The notes under the pieces: model-generated
The model's input: the letters and a program-made list of their open reading frames with translations, nothing else
The model's database searches: none
What the model was told of the DNA's origin: nothing
Assembly (NCBI GenBank): GCA_900546395.1
Contig: URDD01000023.1
Span: 1 to 32,985, forward strand
Length of the DNA: 32,985 nt
Source of the DNA: an uncultured Bacteroidales bacterium
GTDB taxonomy: Bacteria; Bacteroidota; Bacteroidia; Bacteroidales; UBA932
Direction of reading: 5' to 3'
In this document: positions 6,481 through 14,841 of the stretch, piece after piece
How positions within the stretch are numbered: position 1 is the first letter of the stretch
Layout of the letters: every line of letters starts with the position of its first letter
Translations under genes and position numbers: made by a program

Positions 6481-7194
6481 TCAGAAACGGTATCCTACTC
6501 CGGCACAGCAACCTGAATACAGGTTTCCGACACCGGTCTCAAAAAAACCATATACATTTTTTCCTACTGATATCCCGACAAAACATAATTGTGCCGCCAG
6601 AGTAAACCCTGAATGCGCAACCATATAATATCTTGGATCATTTGTATCAAAACCACACTTTTGTGCAAACGGAATTTCCAAGCCCAGACCTACAGAAGAA
6701 TACAGACGCACAAGTTTCCTGTTAAGCCAGCTTACGCGCAACGTTACCATCGGCACCAGATAATTAATTCTGTTGTCAAGCAGCACTTTATCTTTTCCGG
6801 ACTTATAACCGCCATAGTCTGAACCGCTTTCCCTACGGAAAAAAGTCCAGCTTCCTCCATAATATGAAACTCCTGTCTGTATGGCGAGAACCTTGGTGAA
6901 ATTATACACGAAATTAAATGTAAATGAGGATGTATATCTCTTTCGGTCATAATACTCCGCATTCTGATAAATATCTGAAATACTTCCAGGGTCTCCAATA
7001 TAATTGACAAATGATCCGTGAAGAGCGGAAGCCACACCTGCACCCAAAGAAAACTCATATTTTCTCAACTGGAATCCCGTATCCTTCTTCTCCCTACCGG
7101 ACACAGGCGAAGACATAAACAAAACAGATGCTGCCATAATAGCCAGAAAAACAATAGCTTTCCGGACATGCCCATTACTTGAGTCTATACTCAT
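6481..7194 (-). CDS. Outer-membrane beta-barrel protein (first copy in duplicated pair)
   Basis: A 237-residue predicted outer-membrane protein. The signal peptide is preceded by a polar extension (MSIDSSNGHVRK), hydrophobic at about 13-28, with cleavage near residue 33. Then come beta strands with many Tyr/Phe and Gly, ending in GVGYRF with a terminal Phe. It shares SDIYxN, SWLNRK.VRLYSS.GLGL and VYGFFETGVG..YSGC with the barrel at 5042-5671. It has four Cys, two adjacent near the C-terminus (GCCAG) where the paralogue has GCSAG. It is the first gene of the four-gene block. No promoter with both boxes is clear; upstream lies a strong terminator-like hairpin (7218-7258). Function unknown. Confidence 0.82.
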   Translation of the reverse strand: MSIDSSNGHVRKAIVFLAIMAASVLFMSSPVSGREKKDTGFQLRKYEFSLGAGVASALHGSFVNYIGDPGSISDIYQNAEYYDRKRYTSSFTFNFVYNFTKVLAIQTGVSYYGGSWTFFRRESGSDYGGYKSGKDKVLLDNRINYLVPMVTLRVSWLNRKLVRLYSSVGLGLEIPFAQKCGFDTNDPRYYMVAHSGFTLAAQLCFVGISVGKNVYGFFETGVGNLYSGCCAGVGYRF

Positions 7195-7217
7195 AAAAAC
7201 ACTTTATTAAAACGCAA

Positions 7218-7258
7218 ACGGAAGATGCAGGTTTGTAAAAAAACGTTGCATCTTCCGT
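7218..7258 (-). terminator. 12-bp hairpin between the GNAT gene and the barrel gene
   Basis: ACGGAAGATGCA (7218-7229) pairs perfectly with TGCATCTTCCGT (7247-7258) around 17 bases. On the minus strand it follows the GNAT stop by 27 bases and is trailed by TTTGCGTTTT, so it probably ends the acyl ligase-GNAT operon. Confidence 0.6.
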
Positions 7259-7285
7259 GCTTATTTAAAAATCTGAAACAGCAGA

Positions 7286-7783
7286 TCATTTAAGTTTGAA
7301 TATTTTTGAAACATTCCTGAATCCCAGACGACTGAAAAAAATATGTGCCGCCTCATTCCTGTTTCCAGACTCAAGGTAAATATCAGTTATACCCCTTCCA
7401 TGAAACCATTCAATGGCAGCATCAAACAACTCCCGTCCATATCCCTTGCCTCTAAAAGACTCATCTACAAGAATATCGCACAATATTCCAAACGGAGCTG
7501 CACCGTCATCAGTAATCTCAGCTACACAGAACCCGCAAATACAATCCTCCCCAACTACTATGATCCGGGCATTTTCTGACCTGAATTTTCCCATGATATA
7601 TTTCATCCACATCTCCTGTCCGTTTTCTGCCGGCTGCCCGTAAACGCCTTCATTACTGATAACAGCATTGCATACCCCCATCTGTATCTCACCATGAGAA
7701 ATATATTCAGGATGGGATAAGATATGATTCCAGAACATATCTTTCAAAACAATCAGTTCATTTTCTTTTGCGACTCTTATCAT
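7286..7783 (-). CDS. GNAT-family N-acetyltransferase
   Basis: A 165-residue acetyltransferase of the GNAT fold, expected to move the acetyl group of acetyl-CoA to an amine on an unknown substrate. Motif A is clear: CDILVDESFRGKGYGRELF, with the R-G-K-G-Y-G pyrophosphate loop at 111-116. A motif B-like region, IYLESGNRNEAAHIFFSRLG, is near 135-155. Its ATG overlaps the stop of the upstream membrane-protein gene (ATGA), which points to translational coupling and a shared task. A terminator-like hairpin follows. Nothing shows the substrate; small molecules and protein N-termini are both open. Confidence 0.9.
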   Translation of the reverse strand: MIRVAKENELIVLKDMFWNHILSHPEYISHGEIQMGVCNAVISNEGVYGQPAENGQEMWMKYIMGKFRSENARIIVVGEDCICGFCVAEITDDGAAPFGILCDILVDESFRGKGYGRELFDAAIEWFHGRGITDIYLESGNRNEAAHIFFSRLGFRNVSKIFKLK

Positions 7784-9417
7784 TTTCTGAAAACCAGTTT
7801 TTTGAATTTCTCCACAATCTTTTTAAATATATTGACAAAAAGGAGCAATAATCCGAACAATGCCAACGCTGCCACAAACCATACCAGCAATGCCGCCGTA
7901 TCGCTGGACTTCATTCCAAAATATTCCAGGAACGGAAGACTGACATTCTGGAAAAGAATTTCAAAAGTTGAGACTACAGAAATAATGGCCAATATCACAT
8001 TAAGTACCATATCAGCCTTCACTGACCTGTAATCGCTTATATTATGCAGACTACTGTCTGTCATCTCCATAAGCTTGATAAGCTTTTTCTGGTCATTCTC
8101 AAGATCCAGTCTCTTCGTAGTCCTGTCAAACATTACCTTATGCGACATGAACTTGGAATACTTGACGATATTTAACTGGACAATCATCCTTGAAAATCTC
8201 ATACTTAACTCAGCGTTTCTTGCGATAAGTTCAGAAGAAGAAACATTTGACATATTCATTGAGGCCTCAACAAGTTCATCCTCAACACTGTTCACAATAT
8301 ATTTCTTAGCCAGAACCATTTCCAGAATAGACATATATTCCGGCCAGGATACATGATATTCAGCCCTCTCTTCCAGATGCTCTGCCCAATTGACAGGAGA
8401 GTCGGTTCCCCTCCTCCCATAAGTTCCTATAACCACACAGACATTGGCATTGACAAGCACAAGGTCATCAATATCAATGGCGATATTTTCCCCGCATATT
8501 TCATCATAGGATTTCCTGTCTCTATACGGCCATTCTTCCGGATAAAGGGTCATAAGGCCTATCAATTCCTCCTGATGACAGTTTCTTATGTGATTGACTA
8601 TCTCGGATTCCGTAAGCCGTTCAATCCTGGAGTTGGAAAAAATATCGTCCCCGTAATAAGAATGGTGCATGACATTCTCCCAGATATCCACCATCGCATA
8701 ATGAAGGTCATCATAAGAACCGGCATCCTCACAAGCCGATTTTTCGTTCAGGTACTTTTCTTCCCTTGTGGTCATCTGCCTGTATGAAGAGCATTGGGAA
8801 CGGACAAACCGTTTGTAACGCACACTCAACTCATCAAACACCCTGCTGCATCCTTCCAGGTGCAAAGTATCTTCCTTACCGCCTGGCAACACTTTACCGT
8901 TTTCCGAAATTCGCAGTCCGGAAATACAGAAATCTTTTATTTCCAGATTAATATTAGTCTCCTCCTCCCCTTCGTTACGGCTCCAGTGCTCGGCACTCAG
9001 ATGAGAAGAAAGTAAAGCTATTATATGATCTGTACATGCCGGTTCTGAAAGCGAGCATAAATTGCCGTCAAAAACAAACCTGTACGTAACCGACACCATA
9101 TATCCGAAAAGGACAAGCATCTCTACTTGCACATTTCCTTTCATATCTATATGGTAAGGATCGTCAAGAGACAGGGAAAAACTGAAGCCGTCAAGTTTGA
9201 AGCGTCTGACATTTTCCCTGTCTTTACGGTTCATCACAAATATAAGGTGGTCTATACTTTTTGTTATCCTGGCGACAATTCCTGAAGACAATGCCTTGTC
9301 CATGTCAAATTCCTTGAATTTGTCAAGGGAAAACATTTGTATCAGCACAACTGAAAATCCCGGATACCGGAGACCGCATCCTTTCTGCATACAGTCAGTA
9401 GGGAGTCTATTTTCCAT
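7780..9417 (-). CDS. Unrecognised protein with C-terminal two-helix membrane anchor
   Basis: A 545-residue protein that I cannot assign. About 465 soluble residues are followed by two transmembrane helices (about 471-489 and 509-531) joined by a 20-residue loop, and a very basic tail (NIFKKIVEKFKKLVFRK). Before the first helix lies a long charged alpha-helical stretch (about 365-465) with coiled-coil character (ELIARNAELSMRFSRMIVQL, then DLENDQKKLIKLMEMTDSSL). Soluble domain, long helix and two terminal helices resemble the layout of CorA-like or RMD1/DUF155-type proteins, but there is no GMN motif, so ion transport is not supported. It overlaps the GNAT gene by 4 bases and follows the acyl ligase by 34 bases. 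Confidence 0.75.
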   Translation of the reverse strand: MENRLPTDCMQKGCGLRYPGFSVVLIQMFSLDKFKEFDMDKALSSGIVARITKSIDHLIFVMNRKDRENVRRFKLDGFSFSLSLDDPYHIDMKGNVQVEMLVLFGYMVSVTYRFVFDGNLCSLSEPACTDHIIALLSSHLSAEHWSRNEGEEETNINLEIKDFCISGLRISENGKVLPGGKEDTLHLEGCSRVFDELSVRYKRFVRSQCSSYRQMTTREEKYLNEKSACEDAGSYDDLHYAMVDIWENVMHHSYYGDDIFSNSRIERLTESEIVNHIRNCHQEELIGLMTLYPEEWPYRDRKSYDEICGENIAIDIDDLVLVNANVCVVIGTYGRRGTDSPVNWAEHLEERAEYHVSWPEYMSILEMVLAKKYIVNSVEDELVEASMNMSNVSSSELIARNAELSMRFSRMIVQLNIVKYSKFMSHKVMFDRTTKRLDLENDQKKLIKLMEMTDSSLHNISDYRSVKADMVLNVILAIISVVSTFEILFQNVSLPFLEYFGMKSSDTAALLVWFVAALALFGLLLLFVNIFKKIVEKFKKLVFRK

Positions 9418-9451
9418 AAGTTCAATAATAGGTCAAGTAATTATCATTTAA

Positions 9452-11116
9452 TTATTTATACAGAAAACGCTTGATGCTCATCTTTGGCGTCTTTTCGAAC
9501 GGCTCGTCCCTCACCTCTACCTTCGACAGGCGGCTATACACAGGAAGCGACTTGTTTACAATACTCATCATATCCTCTATCATGGAAGACTGCGCCTCGG
9601 CATCAATACCGTCTGCAGCCAGTTTGTCCTTGTCCATATAGACAAGAGCGACTATCTTCGAAGCCCTGTCCACAACCACAGACTCCACTACATAAGGCTG
9701 GTTGTTCACTACTGCCTCTATTTCCTCCGGATAAATATTCTGCCCGCTTGAAGAAAGTATCATATTCTTGCTGCGCCCGCGGATAAAAATATTACCGTCC
9801 GCATCTATCACTCCCAAATCTCCTGTCTTGAGCCAGCCGTCTTCAGTAAAAGCAGCCGCAGTAGCCTCTGGATTCCTGTAATATCCATCCATGATATTGG
9901 TACCTTTGGCCTGAATCTCCCCTACTACATTCTGCGGATCTTCCGAATCAATCCTCACCTCTACCCTCTCGACACATTTTCCGCATGACTTGGAAACGAA
10001 CTTGGAATAATGTTCATATCCCAACAGAGGAGCACACTCAGTCATACCATATCCTACTGTAAAAGGAATCCGGAATTTGCGGAACCACTCTTCAACTTCA
10101 GGATTGAGAGCAGCGCCACCCATAATAATCTGCTGGACATTACCGCCGAAAGCAGACATTATCTTTTTGCCTATCTTATTGTAAATTATCCTGTTGATAC
10201 CTGGTATAGATATCAGTGCCTTCATCACCGGCTTCTTGAGCATAGGCTGCACAGCGCTCTTGAAAATCTTTTCCATAACCAGAGGCACAGTAATCACAAG
10301 ATACGGCCTGACTGAAGCCATTGCCCCCAGAAGAAGCGAAGGAGTAGGTGTCTTTCCAAGGAAATATATGGTCACTCCACCACACAGAGGGTAAAGGAAC
10401 TCAAACGCCATTCCATACATATGGGCAAGTGGTAGCATTGAAACCATCTTATAACCGAATTCACATGGCATGAAGTCTATTCCGAACTCTATATTGGAAC
10501 TCAGGGACTCGTACCTCAGCATAACTCCCTTAGGCGCACTCGTTGTCCCGGAAGTATAGTTTATCAGAGCTATATCCTTATCATTATTAATAGGATAAGA
10601 TACATTTTCCCTGGTAAATCCCATAGGATACCTGCTCTGGAATATCTCATGAAGACTGTCCATCGACTCCTTCAGCTTAGAATCAGATGCATACAGCAAA
10701 GAAAAGTCTCCTGCTGATATAACACCTTTCAAGCCAGGCATCTTACTGACATCCAGCTTATTCCACATATCCTTATCTGTAAAAAGCAGAACACTTCCAG
10801 AATGATCCACCAGTGAATTCACACTGTCAGGATGAAATTCTGCGAGAATCGGCACCACTACCGCCTCGTATGTATTGGCTGCAAGAAAAGCTATTGCCCA
10901 TCTGGCTGAGTTTCTGGCACACAATGCTATCTTGTCGCCTTTTTTCACTCCAGCAGCCTCGAAAAAAATATGGAACTTCTCTATATGTGTGGCAAGTTCT
11001 CCGAATGTAAAGGACTCTCCCTTGTAATTGCAAAGAGTCGGGGCATCCCAATGTTTGCCCATTGTCTCCTGCAGGCGCGTAAAATAATGTTTCATATATT
11101 CTGATATTATTGCCAT
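9452..11116 (-). CDS. AMP-forming acyl-CoA synthetase / acyl ligase
   Basis: A 554-residue ANL-superfamily ligase that adenylates a carboxylic acid, probably a fatty acid, and transfers it to CoA or a carrier. The motifs are in order: P-loop YTSGTTSAPKG (187-197), GYGMTE (355-360), GYYRNPEAT, TGD (431-433, ribose-binding Asp433), RGRSKNMI (446-453), GQNIYPEEIE, and the C-terminal FEKTPKMSIKRF with candidate catalytic Lys549. The ATG at 11116 is preceded by a perfect -7 box at 11133-11140. It is probably the first gene of a three-gene unit with the unknown membrane protein and GNAT. Substrate chain length cannot be read from sequence; long-chain is most likely given the similarity to FadD-type ligases. 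Confidence 0.92.
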   Translation of the reverse strand: MAIISEYMKHYFTRLQETMGKHWDAPTLCNYKGESFTFGELATHIEKFHIFFEAAGVKKGDKIALCARNSARWAIAFLAANTYEAVVVPILAEFHPDSVNSLVDHSGSVLLFTDKDMWNKLDVSKMPGLKGVISAGDFSLLYASDSKLKESMDSLHEIFQSRYPMGFTRENVSYPINNDKDIALINYTSGTTSAPKGVMLRYESLSSNIEFGIDFMPCEFGYKMVSMLPLAHMYGMAFEFLYPLCGGVTIYFLGKTPTPSLLLGAMASVRPYLVITVPLVMEKIFKSAVQPMLKKPVMKALISIPGINRIIYNKIGKKIMSAFGGNVQQIIMGGAALNPEVEEWFRKFRIPFTVGYGMTECAPLLGYEHYSKFVSKSCGKCVERVEVRIDSEDPQNVVGEIQAKGTNIMDGYYRNPEATAAAFTEDGWLKTGDLGVIDADGNIFIRGRSKNMILSSSGQNIYPEEIEAVVNNQPYVVESVVVDRASKIVALVYMDKDKLAADGIDAEAQSSMIEDMMSIVNKSLPVYSRLSKVEVRDEPFEKTPKMSIKRFLYK

Positions 11117-11132
11117 AAAACCGGCACTTCCG

Positions 11133-11140
11133 CAAACTTA
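11133..11140 (-). promoter_or_regulatory. -7 box of the acyl ligase operon
   Basis: TAAGTTTG on the minus strand is a perfect TAnnTTTG, 17 bases before the start codon. No clear -33 element at the right distance. Confidence 0.45.
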
Positions 11141-11279
11141 CATAAAATCATGCAAATTATCACCAATCACTATAAATATATGCCTGGCAAATCAAGCTCA
11201 AGACATAACAATATCTATGCTGCTTCCGGAAGTAAAATTAAAACTCATTTAAATTTAAGCAAGTTATAATATTAAATGT

Positions 11280-11287
11280 TAACTTTG
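11280..11287 (+). promoter_or_regulatory. -7 box of the HAD hydrolase gene
   Basis: TAACTTTG is a perfect TAnnTTTG. Transcription would start near 11294, leaving a leader of about 37 bases before the ATG at 11331; the upstream -33 region is only AT-rich. Confidence 0.5.
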
Positions 11288-11330
11288 AAAGGTACGGACA
11301 TTGCAAGTCCTGAGCATAAATGGAAAAGAT

Positions 11331-12167
11331 ATGAGAAAGACACCTATCGTTGCGCTGATTTATGATTTTGACGGAACTCTGTCTCCAGGCAACATGCAGG
11401 AATTCGGTTTTATTCAGGCTATCGGTAAAAGTCCGGAAGAATTCTGGAGAATGAGTGACGAGATAGCCATAGGACAGGATGCCAGCAGCATACTCAGCTA
11501 TATGAAGCTTATGTTTGACGAAGCCAGGAAGTCAGGTCTGAAACTACGCAGAGACGATTTCAGAAGTTTCGGAAAGGATGTTGAGCTTTTCGAAGGAGTG
11601 AAAGAGTGGTTCGGCATGATAAATAAATACGGAAAAGACCATGGAGTAATAGTGGAGCACTATATCAACTCTTCCGGTCTCGCCGAAATAATCGAAGGTA
11701 CTCCAATTGCAAAAGAATTCAAGCGTATATTTGCCTGCACCTTCCTCTACAACGAGGCTGGAGAAGCCGTTTGGCCTGGAGTCGCCGTAGATTACACTGC
11801 CAAGACGCAGTTCCTTTTCAAGATAAACAAAGGAATACAAAGTATCCGCGACAGCAAAAAAGTAAACGACAGCCAGCTTGAAGAAAACAAGAGGATTCCT
11901 TTTCCAAACATGATTTATTTCGGGGACGGAGAAACCGATGTACCGTCAATGAAAATAGTCAGGATGTTCGGAGGAAATTCGATTGCAGTATATAACCCAA
12001 ACATACCGAGAAAGAAAAAGACTGCCCAGAAACTTCTGAGACAGAACCGTGTAAATTTCATTACTCCCGCAGACTACAGAAAAGACAGCCGCACTTACAA
12101 GTTGGTATGTGCCATCATTGACAAGACCCGCGCAGAACACAACCTCATGCTTCTGTCCCAGAAATAA
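11331..12167 (+). CDS. HAD-superfamily hydrolase (phosphatase-like)
   Basis: A 278-residue HAD hydrolase, cytosolic. Motif I is IYDFDGTLSPG with nucleophile Asp12 and Asp14, motif II INSS at 112-115, and motif IV YFGDGETDVPSMK with Asp199 and Asp203. The cap between motifs I and II (about 20-105) is helical, the C1 type. I chose the ATG at 11331: a TTG ten codons upstream only adds residues absent from the fold, and a short purine run precedes the ATG. The substrate is unknown; the phosphoserine phosphatase-like subfamily is plausible. It is convergent with the Crp/Fnr remnant, whose natural stop lies 8 bases from this gene's stop. Confidence 0.9.
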   Translation: MRKTPIVALIYDFDGTLSPGNMQEFGFIQAIGKSPEEFWRMSDEIAIGQDASSILSYMKLMFDEARKSGLKLRRDDFRSFGKDVELFEGVKEWFGMINKYGKDHGVIVEHYINSSGLAEIIEGTPIAKEFKRIFACTFLYNEAGEAVWPGVAVDYTAKTQFLFKINKGIQSIRDSKKVNDSQLEENKRIPFPNMIYFGDGETDVPSMKIVRMFGGNSIAVYNPNIPRKKKTAQKLLRQNRVNFITPADYRKDSRTYKLVCAIIDKTRAEHNLMLLSQK

Positions 12168-12175
12168 TGAAAGTA

Positions 12176-12745
12176 TTATACTTTTGATATACGTTTTCTT
12201 ATACGAGAAAGCGCCTCAGGTGTAATCCCTATATAAGAAGCAAGCTCCTAAAGGGTAATACGCGTAAAAAGATAGGGCGATTCCCGCATTATCTTGATAT
12301 ACCGTTCCTCTGGGGAAAGAATATAGAAATCCAGAAGCCTGTCCTGCATGCGGATAAACAAGTCGTTGGCTATATTGCTGAAAAGATCTCTGTTTTCCTC
12401 ACTGCTGCAGACAAAATCATGCAGCTGCTCTCCGCTTATCACCCAGACTGACGCCCTGTCCACAACACTGATACTCATGTCAGCCGGGGCTCTGCGAAGA
12501 TAAGCTGAATAATCCCCGATGAAAGCTTCGTCAAAAGCATATCCTACATTAAATTCACGTCCGTCTGCCGCCTGACAGCAATACCTGACACTTCCACTTA
12601 CAAGAAAGCCGAAATGTCTTACAGAACAGCCGCCTGTCTGGAAACACCCTCCCGGAGAATATTCCGACAAGCGGCCGGCTGCCATACAATACTCTTTCAA
12701 CGGCAGGATATCCACCGTATTCAAGTATGAATTCAAATGTCTCAA
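12176..12745 (-). pseudogene. Crp/Fnr-family regulator with in-frame amber codon in the HTH
   Basis: The open frame 12745-12248 gives 165 residues with a cNMP-binding-type beta-roll (about 1-115, with GGCFQTGG..RHFGFLVSGSVR) and a long helix, then SPEERYIKIMRESPYLFTRI. A TAG at 12250-12248 stops it there. In the same frame the next 23 codons read ELASYIGITPEALSRIRKRI and end at TAA (12178-12176). This is exactly the missing recognition-helix half, and a single C-to-T change (CAG to TAG) would explain it. The full length of 189 fits Bacteroidetes Crp/Fnr proteins. The apparent start is TTG, overlapping the purT stop. Without the recognition helix DNA binding should fail, unless the codon is read through. 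Last member of the agmatine/purT operon. Confidence 0.85.
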
Positions 12746-13926
12746 TAGACGTTCACTTTAAGTTTTGCGTATGCCCTTTCAGCCTTTTTAAGAGCCATTT
12801 CCACAGTCTCGCCTGTAGTCAGAATGACTCCGAGCCTTCTGTGTCCTGAAATTTCAGGCTTGCCGAAAAGCCGTATCTGCACTCCCGGCTCCTCAACTAC
12901 CTCATCAAGGTTGCAGAACTCATACTCCCTGGTATTGCCTTCCACGACTATTGCCTTTGAAGCCGAAGCTCCGAAAAACCTTACACCCGGAACAGGAAGC
13001 CCCAATACGGCACGTGCATGAAGGGCAAACTCAGAAAGGTCCTGAGAAATCATCGTAACCATTCCCGTATCGTGAGGACGCGGAGAGACTTCGCTGAAAA
13101 TCACATCTTCACCCTTGACAAACAGTTCCACTCCGAAAATTCCGTATCCTCCGAGAGCGTCTGTAATTTCCTTGGCAATATGCTCGGCCTTTGCTATTGC
13201 ACCATCAGGCATTGCCTGCGGCTGCCAAGACTCACGATAGTCTCCATCCACCTGATGGTGTCCTATCGGTTTCAGGAACGTGGTGCCTCCGGAATGTCTG
13301 ACTGTCAGAAGAGTGATCTCGTAGTCGAAATCAACAAAGCCTTCCACTATCACCTTTCCGCTTCCGGCACGTCCTCCTTCCTGCGAAATATGCCAGGCCT
13401 TGTCTATATCTTCTTCTGAACGCACTACGCTCTGTCCGTGTCCAGAAGAACTCATTACCGGCTTTACCACACAAGGAAATCCTATTTCCTTTATAGACTG
13501 CTCGAACTCACTTCTCTCTGAAGCAAATCTGTAAGGCGATGTAGGCAGACCGAGAGTTTCGGCAGCAAGACGCCTTATGCCTTCCCTGTTCATAGTGATA
13601 CGGGCTGCTTCAGCAGTAGGAACGACATTGTATCCTTCCTTTTCAAGCTCCACCAAGGTATCGGTAGCAATAGCCTCTATCTCAGGGATGATATAATCAG
13701 GTTTTTCCTGCTCGACCACCTCTCTCAAGGCTTTTCCGTCAAGCATAGGTATCACATGGAATGAATTCGCAACCTGCATTGCGGGCGCACCTTCATACTT
13801 ATCTACTGCAACTACCTGTACTCCATAACGCTGGAGTTCGATTGCGACTTCTTTTCCCAATTCGCCGGAGCCGCACAGAAGGGCTTTTTTACCATACTTG
13901 GTAAATGTTGTACCGATATTGACCAT
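12742..13926 (-). CDS. purT: Formate-dependent phosphoribosylglycinamide formyltransferase
   Basis: Makes formylglycinamide ribonucleotide (FGAR) from GAR, formate and ATP, the folate-independent alternative to PurN in purine synthesis; cytosolic. At 394 residues it has the family length. The N-terminal nucleotide-binding part has LLCGSGELGKEVAIELQRYG (about 16-35). The ATP-grasp core has PCVVKPVMSSSGHGQSVV, EGFVDFDYEITLL and FSEVSPRPHDTGMVT with the metal-binding Glu. The end is GVILTTGETVEMALKKAERA. It starts 11 bases after aguB and its stop overlaps the start of the Crp/Fnr gene. Pairing of purT with agmatine genes is not an obvious pathway link; it may reflect shared regulation. Confidence 0.96.
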   Translation of the reverse strand: MVNIGTTFTKYGKKALLCGSGELGKEVAIELQRYGVQVVAVDKYEGAPAMQVANSFHVIPMLDGKALREVVEQEKPDYIIPEIEAIATDTLVELEKEGYNVVPTAEAARITMNREGIRRLAAETLGLPTSPYRFASERSEFEQSIKEIGFPCVVKPVMSSSGHGQSVVRSEEDIDKAWHISQEGGRAGSGKVIVEGFVDFDYEITLLTVRHSGGTTFLKPIGHHQVDGDYRESWQPQAMPDGAIAKAEHIAKEITDALGGYGIFGVELFVKGEDVIFSEVSPRPHDTGMVTMISQDLSEFALHARAVLGLPVPGVRFFGASASKAIVVEGNTREYEFCNLDEVVEEPGVQIRLFGKPEISGHRRLGVILTTGETVEMALKKAERAYAKLKVNVY

Positions 13927-13937
13927 ATTGAATAAAA

Positions 13938-14825
13938 TTACTTTCCGTAACGTTTTAATATATCACCAAAGGCATCTATGCGGCGGTCACGGAAGAAAGG
14001 CCATCCGCGGCGCACATATTCTGTCCTGTCCATATCAATATCCACTACCTTGATACCTTCTTCATCCTTTCCAAACTCTGCAAGCAGTTCTCCCTGCTGT
14101 CCTGCAGCGAATGAGCGGCCCCAGAACTGCAATCCTACGGTATTTCCCGAAGGGTCATCCTCATGACCTGTACGGTTAACAGTAATCACAGGAAGTCCGT
14201 TTGCTACGGCATGTCCTCTCTGGACAAGCTGCCAAGCATCGCTCTGCATCCTCTGCTCCTCGACAGGGTCAGTACCCACACCTCCGATGGCAGTAGGATA
14301 GATAAGCAGTTCCGCTCCGTTCAGAGCCATGCAACGGGCTGCTTCAGGATACCACTGGTCCCAGCAGACAAGAACACCGAGAGTTCCTACAGAGGTCTCT
14401 ATCGGCTGGAATCCCATATCCCCTGGTGTAAAATAAAACTTCTCATAATAGCAAGGATCATCAGGAATATGCATTTTCCTGTATTTGCCTGCTATGCTTC
14501 CGTCCTTCTCGAGAACAACGGCTGTATTATGGTAAATCCCGGCAGTCCTGCGCTCAAACAGAGACAAAACAAGGACGATTCCGAGTTCCTTTGCCAAAGC
14601 TCCGAAAGTCTCGGTTGAAGGTCCCGGTATAGGCTCTGCAAGGTCACAAAGTGCGGCATTTTCTGTCTGGCAGAAATACACAGAATTATGAAGTTCCTGA
14701 AGAACTACCAACTGTGCCCCCTGGGCAGCACAAGCCCTGATATTGTTTTTCAATTTTTCTATATTGGCAGCGATATCTGTCCCGCAAGACTGCTGCACCA
14801 TTCCTACTTTTAGTATTTTTCCCAT
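13938..14825 (-). CDS. aguB: N-carbamoylputrescine amidase
   Basis: Hydrolyses N-carbamoylputrescine to putrescine, CO2 and ammonia, the last step from agmatine. A 295-residue nitrilase-superfamily enzyme; the catalytic triad is visible as Glu44 (VLQELHNSVYF), Lys117 (KYRKMHIPDDP) and Cys154 (GVLVCWDQWYPEAAR). The strings QELHNS, PDDPCYYEKFYF and PTAIG are typical of the AguB branch rather than general amidases. It follows the agmatine deiminase by 16 bases, so the pair covers agmatine to putrescine. Family length, no damage seen. Confidence 0.95.
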   Translation of the reverse strand: MGKILKVGMVQQSCGTDIAANIEKLKNNIRACAAQGAQLVVLQELHNSVYFCQTENAALCDLAEPIPGPSTETFGALAKELGIVLVLSLFERRTAGIYHNTAVVLEKDGSIAGKYRKMHIPDDPCYYEKFYFTPGDMGFQPIETSVGTLGVLVCWDQWYPEAARCMALNGAELLIYPTAIGGVGTDPVEEQRMQSDAWQLVQRGHAVANGLPVITVNRTGHEDDPSGNTVGLQFWGRSFAAGQQGELLAEFGKDEEGIKVVDIDMDRTEYVRRGWPFFRDRRIDAFGDILKRYGK

Positions 14826-14841
14826 ATCCTAAATCTTTGTT

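Noticed and set aside
7780..9417. CorA-type magnesium transporter
   Set aside because: The topology is similar but the GMN signature after the first helix is absent and the loop is long.
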